From: Prevotella sp. AGR2160
GTDB lineage: Bacteria > Bacteroidota > Bacteroidia > Bacteroidales > Bacteroidaceae
NCBI RefSeq assembly: GCF_000424185.1
Contig: NZ_AUJK01000002.1
Span: 62,001-126,000 of the forward strand
Length of the DNA stretch: 64,000 nt
Reading direction: 5' to 3'
The position numbers and the translations under genes were made by a program. Positions 36,722 to 46,000 of this stretch are shown here, one piece after another. The notes beneath the pieces were generated by a model. That model saw only the letters and a list, made by a program, of their open reading frames with translations, was not told where the DNA came from and did no database searches. How positions within the stretch are numbered: position 1 is the first letter of the stretch; each line of letters starts with the position of its first letter.

Positions 36722-37195
36722 CTACTTTCCGGTTGTCGTGCCGCTGCCCGACGTTGTGCCACCCGACGTCGTCGTGCCCGTCGTCTTCGTCACGCCGGTC
36801 AGCGCCGTGGCCTTGCGGAGCGTGGCGTCGAGGTTCAGGCTGGAGGTGCGGAGATCACCGGTGGCACGGGCACGGAGCTTCACGCCCTTGATGTTCTCCG
36901 TCGTGGTGAACTTATCCTCCGAATCGGCACCATGGGCGTTCTTGATGCCGCAGGAGAAGATCGCCAGGTCGTCGAGCTTGACGTTCTTGCCCTCGAGGAC
37001 CATCTCCTTGATACAGCGTACCATGGCCTTCATCACGCCTACACACATGGCCTCGGAGAAGCCGGAGTTGTGCTGCTCCATGTGCTTGGCAAGGGCAGCC
37101 AGGTCCATGGTCTCCTCAACGACGGGGTAGGCGAACCACTTGTTGAAGACCGGACTCTTTTTGTTGTTGTTCTTTCTTAAAATATAACGAATCAT
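36722..37195 (-). CDS. HU-family DNA-binding protein
   Basis: The 157-residue protein is a HU-like (HU-HIG type) protein of Bacteroidetes. It begins IRYILRKNNNKKSP, then LAALAKHMEQHNSGFSEAMC (helical HU part), KNVKLDDLAIFSCGI (beta arm start), and ends in a low-complexity Thr/Ser/Gly tail from about residue 135. These proteins bind DNA; the short tail resembles a flexible linker. It lies in the common Bacteroidales group with DUF4248 and a primase-like/DUF3987 gene. Confidence 0.85.
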   Translation of the reverse strand: MIRYILRKNNNKKSPVFNKWFAYPVVEETMDLAALAKHMEQHNSGFSEAMCVGVMKAMVRCIKEMVLEGKNVKLDDLAIFSCGIKNAHGADSEDKFTTTENIKGVKLRARATGDLRTSSLNLDATLRKATALTGVTKTTGTTTSGGTTSGSGTTTGK

Positions 37196-37270
37196 AAGCT
37201 AAAGAAATTAAAAATGAAACATCCGACTCGGCTATCGCCTCATCGCATAAACCTTTCTGATTTACACCCA

Positions 37271-37278
37271 CAAAGATA
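37271..37278 (-). promoter_or_regulatory. -7 element of the HU gene
   Basis: TATCTTTG on the minus strand, 75 bases upstream of the ATG. The leader has no clear structure. Confidence 0.6.
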
Positions 37279-37361
37279 CGAAAATCCGCAGTGGCGGTCA
37301 GACGATGGTATACGATGCGTGCGATAGCCGACGATAAGAGGATACATGATGTCCCGCCCTC

Positions 37362-37595
37362 CTATGGACACCCCAGGTATTCCACAATCAGCCCGACTTC
37401 ACGAGGGGTGAAGAACTTCGCCGTCTTCTGGTACCCCACGGCCCGGAGCTGTTCCAAGAGCCCCGTACACCGTTTGATCCAACTCATGAGATGGTTCACG
37501 GCCGTATGCGCCGAGGATGCCGTAGGGAAGTAGAGCAGGGCGAGCTCACTCTTTCCGTAGGCATGGATGGGAAAAGTATCATTGTTTTGATTCAT
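37362..37595 (-). CDS. DUF4248 family protein
   Basis: The 77-residue protein shows the DUF4248 pattern FPIHAYGKSELALLYFP, LMSWIKRCTGLLEQLRAVGY and TPREVGLIVEYLG. This looks like a small helical, possibly winged-helix, fold. In Bacteroidales such genes lie beside the HU and DUF3987 genes, as here. Function is unknown. Confidence 0.85.
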   Translation of the reverse strand: MNQNNDTFPIHAYGKSELALLYFPTASSAHTAVNHLMSWIKRCTGLLEQLRAVGYQKTAKFFTPREVGLIVEYLGCP

Positions 37596-37679
37596 AACTA
37601 TTATACTTATTTTGATTAAACATTATATTTACAATAAATATATTGCTGACTTGTGTCCACGTCAATCATAACTATCATC

Positions 37680-37812
37680 CATCCAAATGCAGGGGCCATC
37701 CCTTGTGGTGGCCCGATGCCCGTTAGGGCATTCCATGAGGCGGATTTTTCCTGTATGATTCGCCCTTTCGGGCGACGGGCCGCCACAAGGGGACGGCCCC
37801 TGCGTTGGATCC
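37680..37812. repeat. E-type large palindromic element with three-way-junction potential
   Basis: Outer arms GCAGGGGCC (37689), CCTTGTGG (37701) and GGCCCG (37710) pair with CGGGCC (37776), CCACAAGG (37783) and GGCCCCTGC (37795). Inside are two small hairpins, ATGCCC/GGGCAT (37716-37731) and CGCCC/GGGCG (37761-37774). The whole 130-base element ends directly at the stop of the DUF3987 gene. Confidence 0.85.
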
Positions 37813-37813
37813 A

Positions 37814-40417
37814 CTATCCCTTCTTGACCTCGGGCTTGAAATACACGCCACGTTTCATTGGATTGATGACACGATATTTGAAAGCGAGGTTACTGAGCGC
37901 ACGCTGTGCAGTACGTCGGGGGATATCCTGTTTTTCAGCTATCTCGTATACTGTAGCCGTACTGAACTCACCTATAGGCAATAGCTTGTATAGCGAAGCT
38001 TCCACCACAGTAGGCTTAAAGCCTTTGTTGGCAAAGGGATTATCATCCTCCTTGGCCATCACCGTGTACACTCTCGCCGTATGATTGATGAGACACCCTA
38101 TGATCGTCATAGCCGTCTGGAAATCGCGGTCATCACAAACCAGCGCGTTCTCATCGTCCGGGAAAATATCGGAAGACCGGGATGGATTGAATGAATTTTG
38201 CCAATCAGTCAGCCGACGGAGTACCGTCAGAATCATGGCATAGCGGAAGTTCTCCAGAGCGAGGCGGAAGATAAAGGCCCGGATGCCTTTACCCAACATG
38301 CCGAACTGTTCCTCCAACACCTCACTATACGTGTCCAGGAACAACTTCTTTTGATCTTCACTCATGACGAACTGAATAGGGTGCCCGGCACGCTGCTGCA
38401 AAGCATGGTATAGCGGCAAGAAATATTCGCCTAAATCCTTGTAGATATCATCCAGCGATTTGTCCTTCATCGCAAACACATCGTGGAACTCTACATGTTC
38501 ATCGGGCATGTAATAGAACAGAAAGCGAGAGCCCAGTCCGTTCTCAAAGGAAGGGAAGAGGGACGGCAGTTGTCCCGGCGTACAGGTGAGCAAGATACTC
38601 AACCGTGGTTCTTCAATATCAATATGTACGTCGTCAGTCACACGCGTCATCGACAGGGGCTCATGGTGATGGGCCTTTCTCATCAGATCGGAGTAATTAC
38701 CATAATCCGAATCGAGCATACTCGAAACGGTGTCGGCCTCCGTCTCATACATCAACCCCCAGCCACCATTGGCTTTCAGCGCGCGGTAAACGGCCGAGGA
38801 ACTGCTGTTGCCCGGTACGAACGGGTCAAGATATACAGGCTTCTTCGGTGCCTCACCTCTATCTTTCTTACCCTTAGCTTCCCAAGCAGCCATAGCAGAG
38901 TCGTACTCAGCCTTCTCTGCTTCATATTTCCGCCGCATCTCGTTTTTAATGGGGGAAGCCAATTGCTTGTCGAACACAAGATTGCCTTTCTCGTTGCCTG
39001 CACCCGAATAGATGATGTTGAATAGTGGGGCATAAACGCGGCGCCCGTCATACAGGCCATAGACTCCACTGCGCTCATCACCCACAAAGTTGGCACCACC
39101 CATCAATCCGCTGCACACATTGAGAGCTCCCAAGATCATGGCATCACATTTAGGTACATTGGCATGATGGAGATCATAGACCGTTCGAAGAATATGATCC
39201 AGATTCTCTACTTTTAACTTGTCGGAGAAGTAAAATCCATTACTGCGACCATCATCAGTTAGCGCCACTAGCGCCATAGCGCCAAGCGCCAATTCATCAT
39301 CAGAAATACCTAAAATGGTACTTTTACCCCCCTTTTTACTATTTGGCGCAATGGCGCTAGTGGCGCTAATGGCGCTAACTCCATAGTTAGAATGATGCGT
39401 TCTTGCAAACGCACTGAGGTCCACGCCGACATTTTTCGCGAGATAGTAGAGTGAGGCGATGTTCACGCCGCTGCCATCAGTACGTACATTGCGGAGACAG
39501 TTGTTGTACTTTTCGTTGCTGTCCTTCTCATCATACTTACTGATGAGCTGACTGAGCTGATGGAAGTAGGAGCGGCCGCGCTCGCCGAGTTCCCCGGCGA
39601 GGGCGAAGCCGATCTTCAGCCAGTCGCCATAGTCGTCAGAGAAGCCTGCGCCGTGAGCCGTGATAGCACTGACGAGGTCGCGGATCTCCTCTTCCGAGGA
39701 TGCCGTCTGCGGGTTGTTCACCGGAAAAGGAGCCGCCGTGTGCTCGTTCTCATGTCTTCTTGATCTGTTCTTGTTGGCCCAGAAGACGGGGTCAAAATCA
39801 ATGGTTGCAGCCATATTATTTGTTTTAATAATGTTTTTATTGTTTTTGTCACGACGCACGTAACAATCGCCGTCGTGTGGCAGGAAGCAGGCACGGGAGA
39901 CATTGCCGCATTTCTCGTCGACCTCCAGGCCGTACGTCTCGCGGACATACTCCTCGACGGCGAGGAACCACGTCTGATGATCAGCCCGGGCCACGTCGAT
40001 GTCAATGACCCATTTCACTCCCGTGCCACTCGGTGACACGAAGCACAGCCATGTCGTGAAGTTCGTGTCGTGGATGAGTTTCTCCTTCAGGTCCGCGAGC
40101 TCCGTCGGTCCGCCGACATGGTCGAAGTCAAGGCAGAGCAGTCCGCTGTGCCGGATGAGGCAGTCATCCCTGCGGCGGGAGAAGGTCCCCGAGAAGCAGA
40201 CGAAGTTAAAGTATTTCTTCTTGAACTCCCCGACCTCCTTCGGGTCCCGCTTCCCCGCGTTGACCTCCTTGAGGATATCCCGCAGCTCCTGGGTGCGCGA
40301 AAACGCGTCCGGGTCTGTGGTGATGTAGTTGTACACTTCCCGAATTCCCCAGACGGTGTTGCTCTGCACCGTGGTGGCGGGGGCGGGATAAAACTGGAAC
40401 AAATGCTTTGATTCCAT
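37814..40417 (-). CDS. Primase-like (BT4734-type) and DUF3987 protein
   Basis: The 867-residue protein has a BT4734/VirE-N-like domain at about 15-190 (GLLCLDFDHVGG and WLCFVSPSGTGVKWVIDID, an archaeo-eukaryotic primase-like fold). A primase C-terminal-like stretch follows at about 235-340 (DYGDWLKIGFALAGELGERG), then a DUF3987 domain from about 380. The Ala-rich linker (about 347-390) is encoded by a DNA inverted repeat (39259-39369). Relatives are widespread in Bacteroidales near HU and DUF4248 genes and may be old phage or plasmid replication proteins. Its role is not known. Confidence 0.85.
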   Translation of the reverse strand: MESKHLFQFYPAPATTVQSNTVWGIREVYNYITTDPDAFSRTQELRDILKEVNAGKRDPKEVGEFKKKYFNFVCFSGTFSRRRDDCLIRHSGLLCLDFDHVGGPTELADLKEKLIHDTNFTTWLCFVSPSGTGVKWVIDIDVARADHQTWFLAVEEYVRETYGLEVDEKCGNVSRACFLPHDGDCYVRRDKNNKNIIKTNNMAATIDFDPVFWANKNRSRRHENEHTAAPFPVNNPQTASSEEEIRDLVSAITAHGAGFSDDYGDWLKIGFALAGELGERGRSYFHQLSQLISKYDEKDSNEKYNNCLRNVRTDGSGVNIASLYYLAKNVGVDLSAFARTHHSNYGVSAISATSAIAPNSKKGGKSTILGISDDELALGAMALVALTDDGRSNGFYFSDKLKVENLDHILRTVYDLHHANVPKCDAMILGALNVCSGLMGGANFVGDERSGVYGLYDGRRVYAPLFNIIYSGAGNEKGNLVFDKQLASPIKNEMRRKYEAEKAEYDSAMAAWEAKGKKDRGEAPKKPVYLDPFVPGNSSSSAVYRALKANGGWGLMYETEADTVSSMLDSDYGNYSDLMRKAHHHEPLSMTRVTDDVHIDIEEPRLSILLTCTPGQLPSLFPSFENGLGSRFLFYYMPDEHVEFHDVFAMKDKSLDDIYKDLGEYFLPLYHALQQRAGHPIQFVMSEDQKKLFLDTYSEVLEEQFGMLGKGIRAFIFRLALENFRYAMILTVLRRLTDWQNSFNPSRSSDIFPDDENALVCDDRDFQTAMTIIGCLINHTARVYTVMAKEDDNPFANKGFKPTVVEASLYKLLPIGEFSTATVYEIAEKQDIPRRTAQRALSNLAFKYRVINPMKRGVYFKPEVKKG
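39259..39369. repeat. Inverted repeat within the DUF3987 gene
   Basis: TTAGCGCCACTAGCGCCAT (39259-39277) is the exact reverse complement of ATGGCGCTAGTGGCGCTAA (39351-39369). Both arms are extended by further GGCGCT-type units. Confidence 0.9.
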
Positions 40418-40530
40418 TTTTTCTTAATATCGGCAGGAGAGATTAGCCTGCCCGACATCTATCGCAAGTTATGTGGTTTCGGGTTTACACAGATTTGAAA
40501 ATCCGTGTCGAAATTGCAAAGATCTGACGA

Positions 40531-40560
40531 GTGAGTGGCCGCTATAGGACGGTCACCTAC
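40531..40560. repeat. A-family palindromic repeat
   Basis: GTGAGTGGCCGCTATAGGAC followed by GGTCACCTAC, upstream of the DUF3987 gene. Confidence 0.65.
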
Positions 40561-40846
40561 TGATCAGAGACATACCTTACTTTGGGATCCTTTTTAAAAG
40601 CAATTACTTGCAAATTATTCAGTAACAGCTAGTTATTAGGTCTACATGGCAAAGATACAACAATCAAAGCCCCTTGTCAAGTGATTTTCTTTAGCTTTTT
40701 TGGTTAAAAATGTTAAATCCAACATAATTGGATGAAGAATTATCTATTTTCTATTCTCCATTATTCATTTGCGAAGCATCGCGCAGCGGGTTTTTATCGT
40801 GTTTTTCCGGGGCTAACCATTTTTGCCCTCTTCGAGGGCCATTAGT

Positions 40847-40874
40847 GGCGGAACATGATGAATCATGTCCCTAC
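40847..40874. repeat. B-family palindromic repeat
   Basis: GGCGGAACATGATGAATCAT followed by GTCCCTAC. Confidence 0.8.
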
Positions 40875-40884
40875 GGCGGCAGCT

Positions 40885-40916
40885 TTACTTTTTTACTTCT
40901 TTACTTCTTTACTTTT
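40885..40916 (-). repeat. Tandem repeat, reverse orientation of the TAAAAAAG arrays
   Basis: CTTTACTT-type units with an eight-base period (CTTTACTTTTTTACTTC onward), the reverse complement of the arrays at 18989 and 28967. Confidence 0.75.
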
Positions 40917-40952
40917 AAATGTTATTTATTTGTTTTTCTCCCATATTTTCCC

Positions 40953-40960
40953 TATCTTTG
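40953..40960 (+). promoter_or_regulatory. -7 element of the restriction-modification operon
   Basis: TATCTTTG, 22 bases upstream of the ATG at 40982. Confidence 0.65.
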
Positions 40961-40981
40961 CATCATCAACAAGAAGTGAAG

Positions 40982-43024
40982 ATGGCGGAACCGATAGACA
41001 TTTCCGAAAATGAATGGGTGTGGGAAGACGGACTCCTCGATGTCCTGCTCCTCGACCGTACGACCCGGAAGCATATTTTCTGGGCCACGGACAGTTATGC
41101 CGACTACGGAGCGGGCTACCAGTGGCACGATGCCATCACCGCCGAGGCCATCACGGGGGACCACGGCAACCTCATCATGCCGCGGGCACTGAAGAGCCGT
41201 GACGAACAACAGCGGCGCTCACGACAGATGGCTGAGGTGTTCACGCCCGCTTGGATCGTGGCGGAGATGAATGACGTCATCGACGAGGAATGGAGTGGGG
41301 AAGCGGAGCCAAATACCGCGGTGGCGGCCGATGCCGACCGGCGTTGGCAGGACTATGTCGTGGCTACCCGTCTGGAGATCACCTGTGGTGAGGCCCCGTT
41401 CCTCACGTCACGCTACGACACCGTCACGGGGACGCCGATCCCCCTCAACGAGCGCGTCGGCATCCTCGACCGGAAACTGCGGAGCGTCAGCGAGCACGCT
41501 GCGGCAGATGACTGGAACCGTTGGGCACTGCTCGCCCTTGGCAGTGTCTATGGCTATGAGTGGCAGGGCGATAACCTGTTGCTCGCCCGAGAGGCATTGC
41601 TGGCCTCGTTCAACGACTATCATGAGGCGCGGTTCGGTCGCAAAGCCGACAAGCCGCTACTGCGGAATGCCGCGGAGATCATCTCGTGGAACATCTGGCA
41701 GATGGACGGGCTGAAAGCCGTCTTGCCCGATAGTTGCCATGAAGAACGGCCCAACGTGGAACTCAGTCTCTTTGGCGAGTCAACGCCCGAGAAAGTCTCT
41801 CCTTGTCCCGGTTGTGCGCAGAATAATATCCTGTTGCACAACGGCGTGCGACCTCAGCTCCGGCGGTGGATTCCCTCCGACAACGAACAGCCCGACCATT
41901 TCGACTGCCTCTTCACCGACTTCATCACCAAGAAATTCAAAACCTACCATAAAACCAAATGGCCTATGAAATTCGACTTCGTCATTGGAAACCCACCGTA
42001 TCAAGATGAGAGCGTGGGAGACAATGCCTCTTTTGCACCACAAATATACAATATCTTTCTTGATGAATCATTCCAAATATCTGATAAGGTTGAGATGATC
42101 CATCCAGCCAGATTCTTATTTGATGCTGGATCTACTCCAAAAGAATGGAACAGAAAGATGCTGAATGACAGCTCTTATAAAATATTGAAGTTTTATCCGG
42201 ATTCAAGTGACGTTTTTCCTAATATTCAACTTACGGGAGGAGTAGCGATTTCTTATCATGACACAACGAAGTCATTCGGAGCAATAAAAGTTTTTACTCC
42301 TTTTGATGAGCTGAACAGTATTTTCCATAAGGTAAACACTTTCCATGGATTTAAATCTATGGAACCAATTGTCATAACAAGAACAATTTATCGACTGACT
42401 GATAAACTTCATGAAGATTTTCCAAAAGCAAAAAGTCAGATGAGTAAAGGACATATGTACGATATGTCTTCAAATATCTTTGATGTTATACCCGAAGTGT
42501 TCTCAGAAGAGGAGCCTGATGATGGTCTTGATTATATCAAAATGTTAGGACGCAAAGATAGAAATCGAACGTTTATGTTTATTCGTAGAGATTATGTAAA
42601 CACGAGTAGAATTCCTAATATTGACACATACAAGGTTGTTCTTTCAAAAGCAGATGGAGCTGCTGGAACAATTGGTAAACCTATTCCGGCAAGGATTATA
42701 GGTAAATCTCTTATTGAATGCCCTAAAGAAGGGTCGACTGAATCTTTTATAAGTATAGGAGCTTTTAACTATAAGGAAGAAGCTGAAAACTGCCAACAAT
42801 ATTTAAAAACAAAATTCGCACGTACGCTTATCAGTATATTAAAAGTTACACAGGAGATTAATCCTGCGAAGTTCAAGTATGTCCCCCTCCAAAACTTCAC
42901 CTCTTCATCCGACATCGATTGGAGCAAGAGCATTCACGAGATTGACGAGCAGCTATACGACAAATATGGTTTGTCTACGGAGGAGCGCAACTTTATAGAG
43001 ACCCATGTCAAGGAGATGGAATAA
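40982..43024 (+). CDS. N6-adenine DNA methylase of a two-gene restriction-modification system
   Basis: The start at 40982 (MAEPIDISEN) follows AAGAAGTGAAG; an ATG 63 bases upstream lies before the promoter. The 680-residue protein has FTPAWIV at 87-93 (N-terminal motif of type I/Eco57I methylases), RLEITCGEAPFL (motif I), GYEWQGDNLLLAR (motif II-like) and the catalytic NPPY at 337-340. It should methylate adenine N6 to protect host DNA. Residues about 341-633, probably the target-recognition part, are encoded by AT-rich DNA unlike both flanks. The final 45 residues return to GC-rich coding. The stop overlaps the next start (TAATG), so the two are coupled. Confidence 0.87.
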   Translation: MAEPIDISENEWVWEDGLLDVLLLDRTTRKHIFWATDSYADYGAGYQWHDAITAEAITGDHGNLIMPRALKSRDEQQRRSRQMAEVFTPAWIVAEMNDVIDEEWSGEAEPNTAVAADADRRWQDYVVATRLEITCGEAPFLTSRYDTVTGTPIPLNERVGILDRKLRSVSEHAAADDWNRWALLALGSVYGYEWQGDNLLLAREALLASFNDYHEARFGRKADKPLLRNAAEIISWNIWQMDGLKAVLPDSCHEERPNVELSLFGESTPEKVSPCPGCAQNNILLHNGVRPQLRRWIPSDNEQPDHFDCLFTDFITKKFKTYHKTKWPMKFDFVIGNPPYQDESVGDNASFAPQIYNIFLDESFQISDKVEMIHPARFLFDAGSTPKEWNRKMLNDSSYKILKFYPDSSDVFPNIQLTGGVAISYHDTTKSFGAIKVFTPFDELNSIFHKVNTFHGFKSMEPIVITRTIYRLTDKLHEDFPKAKSQMSKGHMYDMSSNIFDVIPEVFSEEEPDDGLDYIKMLGRKDRNRTFMFIRRDYVNTSRIPNIDTYKVVLSKADGAAGTIGKPIPARIIGKSLIECPKEGSTESFISIGAFNYKEEAENCQQYLKTKFARTLISILKVTQEINPAKFKYVPLQNFTSSSDIDWSKSIHEIDEQLYDKYGLSTEERNFIETHVKEME

Positions 43025-46000
43025 TGAAAAGACCGGATATACATACTACCCATGTGGCGCTGCCGCAGATCTATGCTTATACGACGCCCGAGATTGCCCG
43101 TCATCACGGATGGGTGAAGATCGGTTATACCGAAAAGGCCGATGTGCGGGAGCGCATCAAACAGCAATGCCATACCGCCGATATCGCCTGGCAGCTCGAA
43201 TGGCATGGCAATGCCGTCTATGAGGGGACCAACGAGACCTTCATGGATAAGGACTTCCATGCCTATCTCAATAAGTTGGGTGTCCCGCAGCAGCCGGACA
43301 CGGAGTGGTTCAAGATCGGTGTTGACGAGTCGAAGCATGACTTCTACGACTTCCGTGAGAACCACGGCATCATGCCAGGTCAGCCGACGCACCACTATCA
43401 GCTCCGTGACAGTCAGGAGCAGGCCGTGGAACAGACGATGGCGAGCTTCACCGACCGTCCGCAGACCGAATATCTCTGGAATGCGAAGCCACGCTTCGGC
43501 AAGACCCTTGCCGTCTATGATCTCTGCCTGCGCATGCAGCTGAAGCGTATCCTCGTCGTCACCAACCGTCCCGCCATCGCCGACTCGTGGTATAACGACT
43601 ATCTGAAGTTTGTCGGTCCCGACAACTATCTCTTCGTCTCCCGTGTCGCCGCCATCCGGGAGCGCAAGCATCCCTGTCTCTCCCGTGAACAGTATCTCCA
43701 GGCCATCAAACAGCCCGGCAAGACGAAGAACATCATCGAGTTTGTCAGTCTTCAGGACCTCAAAGGTTCCCTCTATTTCGGTGGCAACTACGACAAGCTC
43801 GAAGAGGTGGCGAAACTCACGTGGGACCTCCTCGTCATCGACGAGGCCCATGAGGGCGTGGATACCTATAAGACCGATGTCGCCTTCGACCAGATCCACC
43901 GCTGCCATACTCTCCATCTCAGTGGCACGCCCTTCAAGGCCCTGGCCAACGAAAAATTCCCGCAGGATGCCATCTTCAACTGGACCTATGCCGACGAGTG
44001 CCGCGCCAAGGAGCAGTGGAACGAGCGCCGTGGCACCAATCCCTATGCCGAGATGCCGCGGTTGAACATGTATACCTACCGCATGAGTGATATCGTGCTC
44101 GACAAGGTCCGCAAGGGCGTGGAGATCGACGGCGACCAGGAAGCCTATGCCTTCGACCTCAATGAGTTCTTCCGGGTGGAGCGTGGCCGTTTCGTCCATG
44201 ATGAGGCCGTCGACAAATGGCTCGACGCCCTGAGCCGTCAGCCCCGTTATCCCTTCTCTACGCCCGAGCTGCGCCATGCCCTTCGTCATACTTTCTGGCT
44301 GCTGAACCGAGTGGACTCCGCTAAGAAGCTCGCCGAGAAACTGCGGGACACTAAGCGCCATCCCGAGTTTGCCGATATCGAGATTGTCGTGGCTGCCGGC
44401 GACGGCAAGACGGACGATGACGAGGTCATTGAGGACGACAGTTCATTGCGTCGTGTGCGCAAGGCCATCCATGAACATCCCCAGGGCACCATCACGCTCT
44501 CCGTTGGACAGCTCACGACGGGCGTCACCATCCCCGAGTGGACGGGCGTGCTGATCCTGAGCAATATGAAGAGTCCGGCGCAATATATGCAGGCCGCCTT
44601 CCGTGCCCAGACGCCTTATCTCTATCTCGGTGCCGACGGCAGCTATCACCGTAAGGAGAATGCCTATATCTTCGACTTCGATCCCGCCCGTACGCTGACG
44701 AATTATGAGGAGATGGCCAACGGTCTCTGTGCCGATACGGCATCGGGCTATGGCGATACCGATACACGCAAGCGGCATATTCGTGAATTGCTCAACTTCT
44801 TCCCCGTGATCGGTGAGGACGAGAACGGCGAGATGGAGCCCCTCGATGCCGAACAGGTGATGCTCATCCCACGGAAGATCCGTTCGAAAGAGGTCGTACG
44901 CAGTGGGTTCATGAGTAATTTCCTCTTTGCCAATATCAGTAGCATCTATGGTTGTTCGGCAGGAATCCTCGACATCATCAACCATTTTGAGCCCGTGAAG
45001 AAGCCCAAGGACAAGGTTGTCGATGCCCAAGATGTGGAGGAACTCTCGCAGGATCTCGACGAGGAGGGCAACGCGAAGCCCGACACGCAGAAGGTGGAGG
45101 ACATCAAGGACCAGGTCTTCGGCGACAAGATCTTCGGGGAACCGAAGGAAGAGCTCGACAACTATGTGGAGGAGAGTATGCGGAAATACAGCCAAGGCAA
45201 GGAACACAAGGGCAAGACGGCCGAGGAACAGATGATCGACCAGGTGAGTGAGAAACTGACGAGTCTCTTGCTCTCCCATGCCGATGAGGGCGCAAAAGCC
45301 CAGGATCTCGACACGCTCTCGAAGCGCAACAAGGGTAAGGCGACGGTGGAGATCAAGAAGGCCGTCAACGAGCAGTTGGGTGCCCACTTCCATCAGGCCT
45401 CCATCGAGAAGAAGAAGATCGACCATCAGTGTGCCCAAGACTGTGAGGGCAAGACGACGCAACAGCAGAAAGCCATCCGTGAGGCCGCGGAGGAGCAGAA
45501 GAAAGAGATCGACAACCAACTCTCCGAGACGATCCACGGCAAGACGCGTGAGATGCTCGACAAGGGTTCGGAGATCATCGCCAACACCTTTGAGGAACAG
45601 CGCATAGAAGCCAAGAAGGGGAGTACCGACGAGCTCATCCGTGACCATCTGCGCGGCTTCTCCCGTACCATCCCGTCGTTCCTCATGGGATACGGCAACG
45701 AACATACGACACTTCAGAATTTCGACGAGAATATCTCCGATGCGGTATTCCTCGAGGTGACGAGTGTTACGAAGGAGCAGTTTCACCTCCTGCGTGACGG
45801 CGGCGACTATGTCAACCCGGCAACGGGGGCGACGGAGCACAGTCCCGGTCATTTCTTCGACGAGGTGGTGTTCAACGACTCCGTGAAAGAGTTCATGCGC
45901 CTGCGGAAGAAGTTGGCCAACTATTTCGAGACTACGGCGGAGGAGGATATCTTCGACTATATCCCGCCACAGAAGACAAACCAGATCTTCACGCCAAAAT

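Larger units (their letters stand above)
40418..40981. other. 564-base intergenic stretch with divergent promoters and repeats
   Basis: No convincing gene is seen. It holds a hairpin near 40429 (GGCAGG/CCTGCC), an A-family repeat (40531), a minus-strand -7 element TATCTTTG at 40650-40657, a B-family repeat (40847), a reversed TAAAAAAG array (40885-40916) and the promoter of the restriction-modification genes (40953). Confidence 0.6.

Noticed and set aside
42934-45852. Two long minus-strand frames (475 and 469 codons)
   Set aside because: Both lie antisense to the GIY-YIG/helicase gene and read as low-complexity Leu/Val/Gly sequence.
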